Source of the DNA: Clostridia bacterium
GTDB taxonomy: Bacteria; Bacillota; Clostridia; Oscillospirales; Acutalibacteraceae
Assembly: GCA_900755895.1 (NCBI GenBank)
Contig: CAAEIG010000104.1
Span: 1 to 64,000 of the forward strand
Length of the DNA: 64,000 nt
Direction: 5' to 3'
Under the pieces are notes generated by a model. The model was not told where the DNA came from. It saw only the letters and a program-made list of their open reading frames with translations, and made no database searches. Below, piece by piece: positions 33,332-42,382 of the stretch (positions are counted from its first letter, which is position 1; every line of letters begins with the position of its first letter). The position numbers and the translations under genes are program-made.

Positions 33332-35788
33332 TCAGTTTCCTCCATGCCGGGACCGGGCTGGACGGCGTCTGCTTCTTCCCATCTGCCTCAGTGGGCTCTG
33401 GGAATTGGCAATGACATGATCCACCAAGTGGGTCAGCGCCAGCATCAGCACAATGGCGAACAGCGTCATGGGCGCCAGGGCCATGAGCATGGGCATGGTG
33501 ATGGCAGTCAAGGCGAAGAAATCCTGCAGGAACAGCAGGGACGCCACAAATCCGGAGAGCAGCACTCCGAACAAGGCGCCTCGCAGGCCGTTGAAGGGTG
33601 TACTGATCTTAAAGAGCATCACAAAGCCGGTCAAGCAGGTGAGCTCCACTGCCAAAGTGGACATGTCCTGGTTGGACAGTCCCAGCGGCTTACTGAGAGC
33701 ACACAGCAGCACAATGTTCGCGGTCATGGTCAGAGCGGCTGGGATGCTTTGCCGGATGACGTTCAAGATAAATTTCCCCCGGAGCCGGTCCTTGTTGGGT
33801 TCCAAGGCCAGGATAAAGGAAGGCGTACCGATAGTCAGGGTGGCAATCAGCGTCTGCTGCACCGGCTGGAAAGGATAGCTGTAGTTGATAAAGATAAACA
33901 ACACGGCGATCAGCGCCGAGAAGATGGTCTTGGACAAAAACAGCGCGCTGGAGCGCTGGAGGTTGTTGATGGACCGCCGTCCCTCCTGCACCACCACGGG
34001 CATGGAGGCAAAATTGGAATCCAACAGCACCAGGCTGGATACCGTACGGGCGGCGTCACTGCCTGAGGCCATGGCGATGGAGCAATCCGCCTCTTTCAAA
34101 GCAAGCACGTCGTTGACGCCGTCGCCGGTCATGGCCACGGTGTGGCCCTGGGCCTTCAGAGCCTTGACAAAGGCCAGCTTCTGCTGAGGAGTCACCCGGC
34201 CAAAAACTGCGTACTCGCTGACAGCCCGGCGGATGTCCTCCTCTGTCTGAAGGGTGGTGGCGTCCACATACTTGTCCGCGTTGGGCAATCCGGCCTTTCG
34301 GGCGATGTTGGCCACGGTCACCGCATTATCTCCGGAGATGACCTTCAGATCCACCCCCTGGTCAGCAAAGTACCGCAGGGTCCGGGGGGCCTCCCGGCGA
34401 AGCTTGTCGCTGAGCAGCACCAGCCCCACTAGCTGGGGCTCCCCGCCCAGGGACTGCTCCTCAAAGTCCTCCTGGCACCGGGCCAGAAGCAGCACTCGCT
34501 GGCCCCGCTGGGCGTAGGTTTCCACCTGCTCCCGGATGGTCTGAAATCCCTCCCCCAGGATGAACTCCCCAGCGCCCATAATGTAGGCGCCGCGGCCTGG
34601 GAAAAAGGCTCCGCTCCACTTCCGCGCTGAGGAGAAGGGCACCAGCGTGGACGCCCGCCAAGGGCTGGGCTCGGGAAAGTACTCCTCAATAGCCTGAGAG
34701 GTGGGGTTGCCGTCTTGAAGATTGGTCACCAGGGCATTGAGAGCCCCCTCCATCTCCTGCTGGGTCATGCCGGGAAATGGCACCAGCTCGTCCACCTGCA
34801 TGGTGCCCTCGGTGATGGTGCCGGTCTTGTCCAGGCACAGGGTGTCCACCCGAGCCAGGGTCTCCACACAGTACAGATCCCGGACCAGGGTTTTCCGGGC
34901 GGAGAGCTTCACCACGCTGACGGCAAAGCACACGCTGACCAGCAGCACCAAGCCCTCGGGGATCATACCCACCATGGCGGCGGTGGTGCTCACCACAGAG
35001 TTCTGCAGGGTGTCCCCCAGCACCACAAACTGCTTCCAGAACAGCAGGGCGCCGATGGGGATGATGCCAAAGCCCACCACCTTGACAATGCGGTCGATGG
35101 AGTCCATGATCTCAGAGTTCCGCTTTTTCATATACTTGGCGTCTCCGGCGATCTTTTGAGCGTAGTTGTCCGCACCCACATGCTCCACCTGGGCATGGGC
35201 GTTTCCGCTGACCACAAAGCTGCCGGAGAGCAGGCTGTCTCCGGGCCGCTTGAGGATGGGATCGGACTCGCCGGTAATCAGCGACTCATTGACCTCGCAT
35301 TCTCCGGCAACCACCACGCCGTCGGAGCAGATCTGGTTGCCGGCAGCCAGCACCAGGATGTCATCTAAAACCACCTGCTCCACGGGGATCTCCTTTTTCT
35401 GGCCTTCCCGCAAGACCACCGCTTTGGGCGCGGAGACAATGGCCAGCTTGTCCAAGGTACGCTTGGCCCGGATACTCTGGAAGGTTCCGATGAGGATATT
35501 GGCAAAGATGACCCCTAAGAACACCGTACTGCGGAAGGATCCCACCAGGATCACCGCCAGAGCCAGGGCAAAGTTCAAAATATTGAAAAAGGTGAACACG
35601 TTCTCCCGGATGATCTGCCCCTCTGTCTTGGACTTGATCCCGGTGACGCCGTTGTGCAAACCTTCCTTGACCCGGCGCTGCACCTGCTCGTGGGAAAGGC
35701 CCAGCCTCGGGTCCGGGCGGAACCGCTCCACCTGGCGGCGGGCCGTCTGATTGGGAGGTCTGCGGGTTTCTTGACTGACTCGGGACAC
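33332..35788 (-). CDS. cation-translocating P-type ATPase, CtpE-like
   Basis: An 818-residue pump with ten predicted helices. The phosphorylation site is DKTGTITEG, the actuator loop LITGESDPI, the hinge TGDGVNDVLALKEADCSIAM, and helix M4 has MIPEGLVLL. The PEGLVLL helix and the absence of N-terminal metal-binding domains resemble CtpE-type calcium pumps; other cations remain possible. It starts with GTG six bases after AGGAGGG. A basic C-terminal tail (GRSRRRPARSRHGGN) follows the last helix. It stands alone, convergent with pyrE. Confidence 0.9.
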   Translation of the reverse strand: MSRVSQETRRPPNQTARRQVERFRPDPRLGLSHEQVQRRVKEGLHNGVTGIKSKTEGQIIRENVFTFFNILNFALALAVILVGSFRSTVFLGVIFANILIGTFQSIRAKRTLDKLAIVSAPKAVVLREGQKKEIPVEQVVLDDILVLAAGNQICSDGVVVAGECEVNESLITGESDPILKRPGDSLLSGSFVVSGNAHAQVEHVGADNYAQKIAGDAKYMKKRNSEIMDSIDRIVKVVGFGIIPIGALLFWKQFVVLGDTLQNSVVSTTAAMVGMIPEGLVLLVSVCFAVSVVKLSARKTLVRDLYCVETLARVDTLCLDKTGTITEGTMQVDELVPFPGMTQQEMEGALNALVTNLQDGNPTSQAIEEYFPEPSPWRASTLVPFSSARKWSGAFFPGRGAYIMGAGEFILGEGFQTIREQVETYAQRGQRVLLLARCQEDFEEQSLGGEPQLVGLVLLSDKLRREAPRTLRYFADQGVDLKVISGDNAVTVANIARKAGLPNADKYVDATTLQTEEDIRRAVSEYAVFGRVTPQQKLAFVKALKAQGHTVAMTGDGVNDVLALKEADCSIAMASGSDAARTVSSLVLLDSNFASMPVVVQEGRRSINNLQRSSALFLSKTIFSALIAVLFIFINYSYPFQPVQQTLIATLTIGTPSFILALEPNKDRLRGKFILNVIRQSIPAALTMTANIVLLCALSKPLGLSNQDMSTLAVELTCLTGFVMLFKISTPFNGLRGALFGVLLSGFVASLLFLQDFFALTAITMPMLMALAPMTLFAIVLMLALTHLVDHVIANSQSPLRQMGRSRRRPARSRHGGN

Positions 35789-36004
35789 GGGAATCCCTCC
35801 TAACTGCGTCGAATTGATGTACCCTCAGTATACACCATCCGCGGGATGATTCCAAGCGCCGAAGCTGGAAGTTTTCACAAAATTTCCTCTTTTCCACAAT
35901 TTCCCCATCATGGCCGGCAAGAGGGGTTCTCAATATAGCCAAAAACAGAGGGATCCTTCCTCCAAATCCCCGAAAAAACCAGATTTTCTGCAGGTTGCGC
36001 CCAT

Positions 36005-36033
36005 TTGACAGCTCTATTTAAAAAGATTATAAT
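36005..36033 (+). promoter_or_regulatory. perfect consensus sigma-A promoter
   Basis: TTGACA, exactly 17 bases, TATAAT. It lies about 70 bases before the beta-trefoil gene and implies strong constitutive transcription. Confidence 0.85.
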
Positions 36034-36101
36034 GCAGCTATAACAGTATCATATTAAATTTAGACATTGCAACATTGCAGACCAGAAAGGAAGTTTCACA
36101 C

Positions 36102-36791
36102 ATGGCTGGCAAAAAAGCAACGGAGTTTATGATCGTCAACCGTAGAACCGGCAAGGCCTTGCAGGCCACGGGCCTGGACAACGGCCTGGTAGTGGAGCAA
36201 GCCGAGCCCGCTGGCACCGACGCCCAAACCTGGACCTCCGTGGAGACCGAGGGCGGCATCAAGCTGTTCAACAAGGCATGCGGCAAGGTGCTGGATGTGA
36301 TGCAGGGCGGCGCAGCCGATGGCACCTGGGCACAGACCTGGGAAGATGTGAACGGCGAAAGCCAGCTTTGGCAACTGGTCACTGTGACGGCTACATATAA
36401 GAAGCTCCTCAACGTGGCATCCGGCAAAGTGCTGGATATTGTGGATATGAGCGATGAGGACGGAGCTCCTGCCCAAATTTGGGAGGATGTGGAGGGCGTC
36501 GGCCAGCAGTGGAAGCTGGTCTCCACCGCGCCCAAGACGGCCACCAAGACCGTCCGCAAGCCCGCCGCCAAGAAGGCCCCCGCCGAAAAGGCAACCCGGA
36601 CTAAAAAGACTGCGGCTTCCACAAAGGCGGCTCCTGCCCAGGAAAAGGCCATGAAGGCTGAGCCTGCAAAGACCTTGAAAAAGCAGGAAGAGACCCCCAA
36701 AACCCTGAAGAAGCAGGAGGAATCTCCCAAGACCTTGAAGAAGCAGGAAGAGGCTCCCAAGGCATTGACCAAGAAGCCCGAAAAGAAGTAA
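36102..36791 (+). CDS. beta-trefoil (RICIN-like) protein with Lys/Ala-rich histone-H1-like tail
   Basis: A 229-residue protein with no signal peptide. Residues 8-143 form one beta-trefoil of three repeats, each ending in a QxW-type element (AQTWTSVE, AQTWEDVN plus LWQLV, AQIWEDVE plus QWKLV). The final 85 residues are rich in Lys, Ala, Pro and Thr (KPAAKKAPAEKATRTKK) and end in three copies of KTLKKQEE. AGAAAGGA precedes the ATG at 36102. A trefoil suggests glycan or ligand binding; the tail resembles bacterial H1-like nucleoid proteins or wall-binding basic tails. Without a signal peptide it should be cytoplasmic. The function is unknown. Confidence 0.85.
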   Translation: MAGKKATEFMIVNRRTGKALQATGLDNGLVVEQAEPAGTDAQTWTSVETEGGIKLFNKACGKVLDVMQGGAADGTWAQTWEDVNGESQLWQLVTVTATYKKLLNVASGKVLDIVDMSDEDGAPAQIWEDVEGVGQQWKLVSTAPKTATKTVRKPAAKKAPAEKATRTKKTAASTKAAPAQEKAMKAEPAKTLKKQEETPKTLKKQEESPKTLKKQEEAPKALTKKPEKK

Positions 36792-36802
36792 ACATGCAAT
36801 CT

Positions 36803-36828
36803 AGGACGGTCTGGCGGCAGGCCGTCCT
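36803..36828 (+). terminator. weak hairpin after the beta-trefoil gene
   Basis: An AGGACGG/CCGTCCT stem followed by GTTCTGTTT, a poor T-tract. Confidence 0.5.
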
Positions 36829-36873
36829 GTTCTGTTTAGACCGGGAGTTTTGGCAGAAATTGTTCAGGCCCCA

Positions 36874-36902
36874 TTTACAAAAAGGATAAAAAAAGGTATC
36901 AT
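36874..36902 (+). promoter_or_regulatory. sigma-A promoter for the fructokinase
   Basis: TTTACA, 17 bases, TATCAT, 40 bases before the start. Confidence 0.65.
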
Positions 36903-36942
36903 AAGTGCAAATCATCAAACAGACGGAAAGGCGGTCACGGAC

Positions 36943-37917
36943 ATGGCGGACATCGTTTCAATGGGCGAGCTTTTGATTGACTTTACCCCGGTGGGGAACA
37001 CGGAGGACGGACGGCTTCTGTTCGCCCGCAACCCTGGCGGCGCACCGGCAAACGTAGCGGTACAGGCTCACCGCGCAGGAGTGAGCGCCGGCTTTTTGGG
37101 CCGTGTGGGCAAGGATATGTTTGGAGATTACCTGGTGGATACCCTGCGTCAGTGCCAGGTGGATATTCAGGGCCTGACTCAGGATCCCGATTATGCCACC
37201 ACGCTAGCCTTTGTGCAGCTGAGCCCCGAGGGCGACCGGGATTTCAGCTTTTACCGCAATCCCGGTGCAGATACCCGGCTGACCTTTGAGGACACCGACC
37301 TGTCCCTCATCGACCAGTGCAAGCTGCTGTGCTATGGCTCCCTGCTGATGACGGCAGAACCCTCCCGCACCGCAGTGGAGCGTCTGGTGGACTACGCCAA
37401 GACCCACGGGAAGATCACTGCCTACGATCCCAACTGGCGTCCCCCGCTGTGGAAGGGCCGTGAGGAGGAAGGCGTGGCTCGGATGAAGAGCCTGATCCCC
37501 AAGGCTGATATCATGAAGGTTTCCGGCGAGGAACTGGAGTTGCTCACCGGCAAGGAGAAGATTGAGGAAGGCGCCTGGGCCCTGCTGGAAAAGGGTGTCT
37601 CCCTGGTGGTGGTCACCCTGGGCGCTCGGGGCTGCAAGGCCTTCGCTCCTGGAATCACCCTGGCCAAGGAGACTTACGACACCCCGGTGAAGGACACCAC
37701 CGGCTCCGGCGACAGCTTCTTCGGCGCACTGCTGGCCAAGATTGTTCAGTCCGGCAAGCGGCCCGCTGAACTCTCTCCGGAAGAGCTGGGAGATTTCCTG
37801 GATTTCGCCAATGCCGCAGGTTCCACCTGCGCCACCAAGACCGGCGCAATCCCCGCTCTGCCCACCACCCAGGAGATTGAGCACTGCCGTCAGACGGTGC
37901 CCCTGCTTCACGTGTAA
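36943..37917 (+). CDS. PfkB family carbohydrate kinase, probable fructokinase
   Basis: A 324-residue ribokinase-family enzyme. The N-terminal motif GGAPANVAVQAHRAG and the C-terminal DTTGSGDSFFGALL (with the catalytic Asp) are diagnostic, and GELLIDF and SFYRNPGAD match fructokinases. It phosphorylates fructose at position 6. The start at 36943 follows GGAAAGG; a longer frame from 36850 would run through the promoter. No sucrose or fructose transporter is adjacent. Confidence 0.9.
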   Translation: MADIVSMGELLIDFTPVGNTEDGRLLFARNPGGAPANVAVQAHRAGVSAGFLGRVGKDMFGDYLVDTLRQCQVDIQGLTQDPDYATTLAFVQLSPEGDRDFSFYRNPGADTRLTFEDTDLSLIDQCKLLCYGSLLMTAEPSRTAVERLVDYAKTHGKITAYDPNWRPPLWKGREEEGVARMKSLIPKADIMKVSGEELELLTGKEKIEEGAWALLEKGVSLVVVTLGARGCKAFAPGITLAKETYDTPVKDTTGSGDSFFGALLAKIVQSGKRPAELSPEELGDFLDFANAAGSTCATKTGAIPALPTTQEIEHCRQTVPLLHV

Positions 37918-37925
37918 TGCCTCAT

Positions 37926-37955
37926 AAAAAAGCCCCTCGCCGGAGGGGCTTTTTT
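37926..37955 (+). terminator. intrinsic terminator of the fructokinase gene
   Basis: An AGCCCCTC/GAGGGGCT stem with A-run and TTTTTT. Confidence 0.9.
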
Positions 37956-37990
37956 GCGGCCTTTTGCAGCTTTTCAAAGTCCTTCCTCCC

Positions 37991-38019
37991 TTGACTTTTC
38001 CCAGGTTTTTTCCTACAAT
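37991..38019 (+). promoter_or_regulatory. sigma-A promoter for the nucleoside phosphorylase operon
   Basis: TTGACT, 17 bases, TACAAT, 30 bases before the start. Confidence 0.7.
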
Positions 38020-38049
38020 AGCCACAACACAGTACAAGGAGGGAACCCT

Positions 38050-38820
38050 ATGCTCTATGACAGCTTTGATCCCGCCCCCAAGGCGCTGATCAACCCAGAG
38101 GACCACCACTCACGCATCCCCGGTTTTCCGGAGATCTGCATCATGGCCTTCTCCAAGCACATTGTGGAGCAATGTCTGGAGCGGTACGGCGGGGAGCCCA
38201 TTGCCTGGGTTAAATTTTGCACCGGAGAGGTACCCATCTACCGGGTGGAAATTGACGGCACCCCCATCGCCTTGAGCCTGCCCCATGTGGGCGGTCCCAC
38301 TGCATCCACCTTCATTGAGGAGGTCTGGCCCCGGGGTGGGAAGTACTTTGTCTTCTTCGGAGCGGCGGGAGTGTTGGACAGCAACATTCCTCTGAACAGC
38401 TTTCTGCTGCCCACCGCCGCTGTGCGGGACGAGGGACTCTCCTACCACTACATGGCACCCTCCGAGGAAGTGGAGCTGGATCCTGCCTGCGTAGCCGCCT
38501 GCCGGGGCGCTTTGGAAAGCCTGGGCCTGCCCTATCGAGAGGGAAAAACCTGGACCACGGACGCCTTCTACCGGGAGACCCGAGGAAAAATCCAACAGCG
38601 CAAGGCCCAGGGCTGCATCTCTGTGGAAATGGAGTGCGCCTCTTTGGCAGCGGTGGCCCAGTTCCGGGGAGTGAAGTTTGCCCAATTCTTCTACACCACG
38701 GACAATTTGGACGGTCCGGTGTGGGATTCCGGAGTTTTGGGCCAGCAGGGAGCCACCATGACAGAGGAATGTATTGCCGTCGCCGTAGAAACCGGACGCC
38801 GGATGGCATCATTATCATAA
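38050..38820 (+). CDS. nucleoside phosphorylase (uridine phosphorylase-like)
   Basis: A 256-residue member of the PNP/UDP phosphorylase superfamily, cleaving nucleosides with phosphate to base and ribose-1-phosphate. The conserved SVEMECASLAAVAQ (the EME motif that contacts ribose) and FFGAAGVLDSNIP are visible. AAGGAGGG precedes the ATG at 38050. It is followed after 13 bases by a sugar isomerase-like gene, so the pair may process nucleoside-derived sugars. The base preference is uncertain. Confidence 0.87.
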   Translation: MLYDSFDPAPKALINPEDHHSRIPGFPEICIMAFSKHIVEQCLERYGGEPIAWVKFCTGEVPIYRVEIDGTPIALSLPHVGGPTASTFIEEVWPRGGKYFVFFGAAGVLDSNIPLNSFLLPTAAVRDEGLSYHYMAPSEEVELDPACVAACRGALESLGLPYREGKTWTTDAFYRETRGKIQQRKAQGCISVEMECASLAAVAQFRGVKFAQFFYTTDNLDGPVWDSGVLGQQGATMTEECIAVAVETGRRMASLS

Positions 38821-38833
38821 GGGAGGACTTATC

Positions 38834-39658
38834 ATGGCAAAGCTTGCCACATTTTACGACCACATTCAGGACATTGCCCGGCAGGAGAACTGCTCGGTAG
38901 TGGACGCGCTGAAAAGAGCGCGGGAGCTGGGCATCGAGGCAGTGGAGGCCTCGGCCAACAACATTCTGGGCAGAGAGGACGAATTCGGCCAGGAGCTGGC
39001 CATGGCAGATCTGGAGATCTCCACCATCCCCGCCTATTTTGACTTTGGCAAGGATCAGGACGTGAAGCGTCAGGCCAGCCCCATTCTGGAGGCTGCCCAA
39101 TTTTTGGGTGCTCCCCGGCTGCTGGTGATTCCCGGCTTCTGGGAGGCGGAGGACTCTCCCCAGCAGCGGGAGGAAAAGGTGGCCCGCATGACACAGTGCG
39201 TGGCCCAGCTGGGGGAACTGGCTCTGGACTACGGCCTTTCCCTGGTGATGGAGGAATATGACAACGAGCTCTCCCCCATTGCGGACATCGCTGGGGTGCG
39301 CCGTTTTCTGGACGATTGCCCCGGGTTGGAGTGCGCCTTTGACACGGGGAACTTCCGCTTTGCGGCGGAGGATGTGCTGGAAGCCTATGACAGACTGAAA
39401 GACCGCATCGGTCATGTCCACCTGAAGGACCGGGCCTACGCTCCCCTGCTGGGGGAAGAGCCCAAGGTGGCAGTGGACAAGGTGGGCCTCTACCCTGCAC
39501 CAGTGGGCGGCGGAGATCTGCCCTTGGCGGAGGTTCTGACACGGCTGCGCCGGGACGGCTATGACGGCATTTACACCATCGAACACTACGGAGCCAGGGA
39601 TCAATGGGATTGCCTGCGCCGGTCCGTGGAGTGGGTCAAGGATCAGTTGGCAAAGTAA
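38834..39658 (+). CDS. sugar phosphate isomerase/epimerase (xylose isomerase-like TIM barrel)
   Basis: A 274-residue AP-endonuclease-2-type TIM barrel. Metal-ligand regions are visible: VMEEYDNE, CAFDTGNFRF, GHVHLKDRAY and TIEHYGA. Relatives isomerise or epimerise free or phosphorylated sugars, or inositol derivatives. AAGGGAGGA precedes the ATG. It is in operon with the nucleoside phosphorylase. The exact substrate is unknown. Confidence 0.85.
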   Translation: MAKLATFYDHIQDIARQENCSVVDALKRARELGIEAVEASANNILGREDEFGQELAMADLEISTIPAYFDFGKDQDVKRQASPILEAAQFLGAPRLLVIPGFWEAEDSPQQREEKVARMTQCVAQLGELALDYGLSLVMEEYDNELSPIADIAGVRRFLDDCPGLECAFDTGNFRFAAEDVLEAYDRLKDRIGHVHLKDRAYAPLLGEEPKVAVDKVGLYPAPVGGGDLPLAEVLTRLRRDGYDGIYTIEHYGARDQWDCLRRSVEWVKDQLAK

Positions 39659-39696
39659 GTGCAAAATCCAAGTGGGATGTGGAAGGATGTGGAAAT

Positions 39697-41067
39697 ATGG
39701 CGGCGGAAAATGATCTTGGAAAAGACAAGGTGAGCCGCTTAGTATGGCGTATCGCCATTCCCAGTATGCTGGGGCAATTTGTCAGCGTGCTGTACAGCAT
39801 TGTGGACAGGATGTATATTGGCAACATTCCCCAGGTGGGGGATATCGCTCTGGCCGGAGTGGGTGTGTGCGGCCCTGTGGTGACCTTGGTGGGCTCCGTG
39901 GCGTTCCTGGTGGGAGTGGGCGGCGCTCCCCTGGTCAGCATCCGTATGGGCGAAGGACATCTCCAGGAAGCCAAACGAGTTTTGGCCAATTGCTTTCTGA
40001 TGCTCCTTGTCTTCTCCGCGCTGCTCATCGGGGGGATTCTCCCCTTCCGGGAACCCATGCTCCGGCTGTTCGGGGCCAGCGACGCCACCTACCCTTACGC
40101 GGAAAAGTACTTCACTGCTTACCTCTGCGGAACGTTCTTTGCCCTGGCAGCCAGCGGCCTCAATCAATTCGTCATCTGCCAGGGGTTTGCCAAGATGGGC
40201 ATGGCCTCGGTAGTATTGGGCGCAGCTCTCAACATTGCCCTGGATCCGGTGTTCATTTTTGTGCTGGATATGGGTGTTCAGGGCGCTGCCATCGCCACGG
40301 TGATCTCCCAGGCTGCCAGCGCTGCTTTCGTCATCCTCTTCCTCTTCGGCAAGCGAGTGATGGTGCCCATCACCTTTGGGGGCTATGACCTGCGGCTGAT
40401 GGGCAGGATTCTGGTCATGGGCTTCACCCCCTTCTTAATCATCGCCATTGACAATGTGATGATCATTGCCATGAACGCCATTCTCCAGCGCACCGGAGGC
40501 GCTGAAGGGGATATGCTGGTCACCTGCAACACCATTGTGCAGAGCTTTATGCTGGTGGTCACCATGCCCTTGGGCGGCATCAGCGGCGGCACTCAGGGCA
40601 TCTTGGGCTACAATTACGGCGCCCGGCAAGTGGACCGGGTGCGGCAAGCCCAAAAATACATCGTCGGCCTGTGCGTGGGCTATACCGTGCTGCTCTTTGT
40701 GCTGGCAAGAGTGGCAGGCCCCCTGTTTGTCCGGCTCTTCACCCAGGAGCCTGCTCTGGCCCAGGAGGCCTACGACGCCATCAAGATCTGCACCCTGGCC
40801 ATCATCCCTCTGGGGATTCAGTACGAGCTGGTGGATGGCTTCACCGGCATCGGCCAGGTGCGGCTCTCACTCCCCCTGTCCTTCTGGCGGAAATTGGTGT
40901 ACTTTGTGGCCATCTTTACCCTGCCTGCAGCATTCGGGGCTCGGGCCGCCTTTTACGCTGAACCCCTTTCGGATATTTTGGGACCGGCGGTCACCATTGT
41001 GGTCTACTTTCTGGCTATGGGGAAGATTCTCAAGGCGCGAGCGGCAAGCGCTCCTGACCCTCGTTGA
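39697..41067 (+). CDS. MATE family efflux transporter (second copy)
   Basis: A 456-residue, twelve-helix exporter (KVSRLVWRIAIPSMLGQFVS, YSIVDRMYIGNI, GGISGGTQGILGYNYGARQ). It shares the MATE family architecture with the protein at 8.2 kb but is clearly diverged, so the two are paralogues rather than a recent duplication. GGAAGGA precedes the ATG at 39697, 38 bases after the isomerase gene, so it may be cotranscribed. The substrate is unknown. Confidence 0.93.
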   Translation: MAAENDLGKDKVSRLVWRIAIPSMLGQFVSVLYSIVDRMYIGNIPQVGDIALAGVGVCGPVVTLVGSVAFLVGVGGAPLVSIRMGEGHLQEAKRVLANCFLMLLVFSALLIGGILPFREPMLRLFGASDATYPYAEKYFTAYLCGTFFALAASGLNQFVICQGFAKMGMASVVLGAALNIALDPVFIFVLDMGVQGAAIATVISQAASAAFVILFLFGKRVMVPITFGGYDLRLMGRILVMGFTPFLIIAIDNVMIIAMNAILQRTGGAEGDMLVTCNTIVQSFMLVVTMPLGGISGGTQGILGYNYGARQVDRVRQAQKYIVGLCVGYTVLLFVLARVAGPLFVRLFTQEPALAQEAYDAIKICTLAIIPLGIQYELVDGFTGIGQVRLSLPLSFWRKLVYFVAIFTLPAAFGARAAFYAEPLSDILGPAVTIVVYFLAMGKILKARAASAPDPR

Positions 41068-41077
41068 AGACTGTAAA

Positions 41078-41114
41078 AAAGAGAGGCTGTTGCGGTTTGC
41101 ACCAGCCTCTCTTT
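41078..41114. terminator. bidirectional terminator
   Basis: AAAGAGAGGCTG/CAGCCTCTCTTT around a 13-base loop, between convergent genes. Confidence 0.8.
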
Positions 41115-41132
41115 GCGCTTCCCGGTCCAGGC

Positions 41133-41777
41133 TTACAGCCAAAGCCCTACGCTGATGAGATAGAGTGCCGCCCAATACAGGGCCATAATGGGCTTCTGCC
41201 ACTTTTTATCCCAATGGGACAACTGGTTTTTCGCCACCAGCATATCGGAGATGTAGAACATCGTTGCTCCCACAGCCACCGGCCACCAGGAATTCCCCAG
41301 CAAAAACGGCAGGGGCACTGCCAGGGCAAAGCTGCCTCCCAGCAGGGCAGGATAGAGGCAGAAGGGCGCTGTCAGCTTGCCCAGGGTGGGCAGCTCTTTC
41401 CGGAAGAGAACCGCAGTGAGCAGGTACACCCCCACCCACAGCACCAGGCTCCACCAGGAGGGCTGAGTCAACCCCCACAGCCAGAGGATCAAGCACAAGT
41501 GGGCCGCCCCGAACACCAGCATCCCGGGAATGAAATTGATTTCCAGCAGGGCGTCAGCAACGGTGCACAGCACAAAGAACCAGAACACCCAAGGCACCTG
41601 CAGGACGCCTCCCCGGGCAATGGAGGCAAAGGCCGCGCTGCCCACCGCCAAAAAGCTGCCGGCACACTTGGCGATCAAGCTTTCCTTGATCATGCCGGCC
41701 CGGCGGAGGTAGAAATACACAGCGAACTGGGCCACCCACAGGGGGATGGCAAAGGCAGAATAGGTGAGCAATGTCAT
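41133..41777 (-). CDS. YhhN/TMEM86 family membrane protein (lysoplasmalogenase-like)
   Basis: A 214-residue protein with about eight helices. TVADALLEINFIPGMLVFGAAHLCL and GATMFYISDMLVAKNQ carry the Asp-containing motifs of the YhhN family. Characterised members hydrolyse the vinyl-ether bond of lysoplasmalogens, lipids common in anaerobic Clostridia, so this role fits the organism but is inferred. The start at 41777 lies eight bases after AGGGAGG. Confidence 0.8.
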   Translation of the reverse strand: MTLLTYSAFAIPLWVAQFAVYFYLRRAGMIKESLIAKCAGSFLAVGSAAFASIARGGVLQVPWVFWFFVLCTVADALLEINFIPGMLVFGAAHLCLILWLWGLTQPSWWSLVLWVGVYLLTAVLFRKELPTLGKLTAPFCLYPALLGGSFALAVPLPFLLGNSWWPVAVGATMFYISDMLVAKNQLSHWDKKWQKPIMALYWAALYLISVGLWL

Positions 41778-41861
41778 GGAAAGCACCTCCCTTTGGCTTG
41801 ATTATACCAGGGCCCCAGGGAGAAAGCAATTGCCGGAAACAGCAAAAAATCAGGGGATCTT

Positions 41862-41890
41862 TGTAACGAATGAACGTCCGAGGAGTCCTA
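41862..41890 (+). promoter_or_regulatory. possible autoregulated ECF promoter
   Basis: TGTAAC, 17 bases, GTCCTA upstream of the sigma gene. TGTAAC is a common -35 of ECF factors; the -10 is less convincing. Confidence 0.35.
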
Positions 41891-41911
41891 TTGACGGAGA
41901 GGGGTGAGAGG

Positions 41912-42382
41912 ATGGATGATTTTGAGCGAATCTATGCGGAGTATTACGATGCGGTCTACGGCTACTGCCTGCGTCTGACCCACGACCACCACCTGGCCGA
42001 GGAGGTCACCCAGGAGTCCTTTTTCAAGGCGCTGAAGACCATCGACTCCTTTCACGGGGAATGCAGGCTTCAGGTGTGGCTGTGCCAGATCGCCAAGAAC
42101 ACCTATTTCTCCCTTCTCAAAAAACGCAAACACGCCGCCCCCATGGAAGGGGACTGGCCCGACCCCGCCGACCTGGAGGAGCGTCTGGGAGACAAGGAGG
42201 AAGCCCTGCAAATCCACCGGGTGCTCCACACCCTGCCGGAACCCTATCGGGAGGTGTTCTGGCTGAGGACCTTCGGAGAGCTGAGCTTCGCCCAAATCGG
42301 CGGGCTGTTTGAGAAAACCGAGAGCTGGGCCAGAGTCACCTACCATCGGGCGAGACTGAAGATTAAGGAGGAATTGGAATGA
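41912..42382 (+). CDS. ECF-type RNA polymerase sigma factor
   Basis: A 156-residue sigma factor: region 2 (YYDAVYGYCLRLTHDHHLAE, then EVTQESFFKALKTID) and region 4 (LPEPYREVFWLRTFGELSFA, then QIGGLFEKTESWARVTYHRA). GAGAGGGG precedes the ATG at 41912. Its stop overlaps the anti-sigma start as ATGA. It is unrelated in detail to the ECF factor at 10.5 kb. Confidence 0.94.
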   Translation: MDDFERIYAEYYDAVYGYCLRLTHDHHLAEEVTQESFFKALKTIDSFHGECRLQVWLCQIAKNTYFSLLKKRKHAAPMEGDWPDPADLEERLGDKEEALQIHRVLHTLPEPYREVFWLRTFGELSFAQIGGLFEKTESWARVTYHRARLKIKEELE

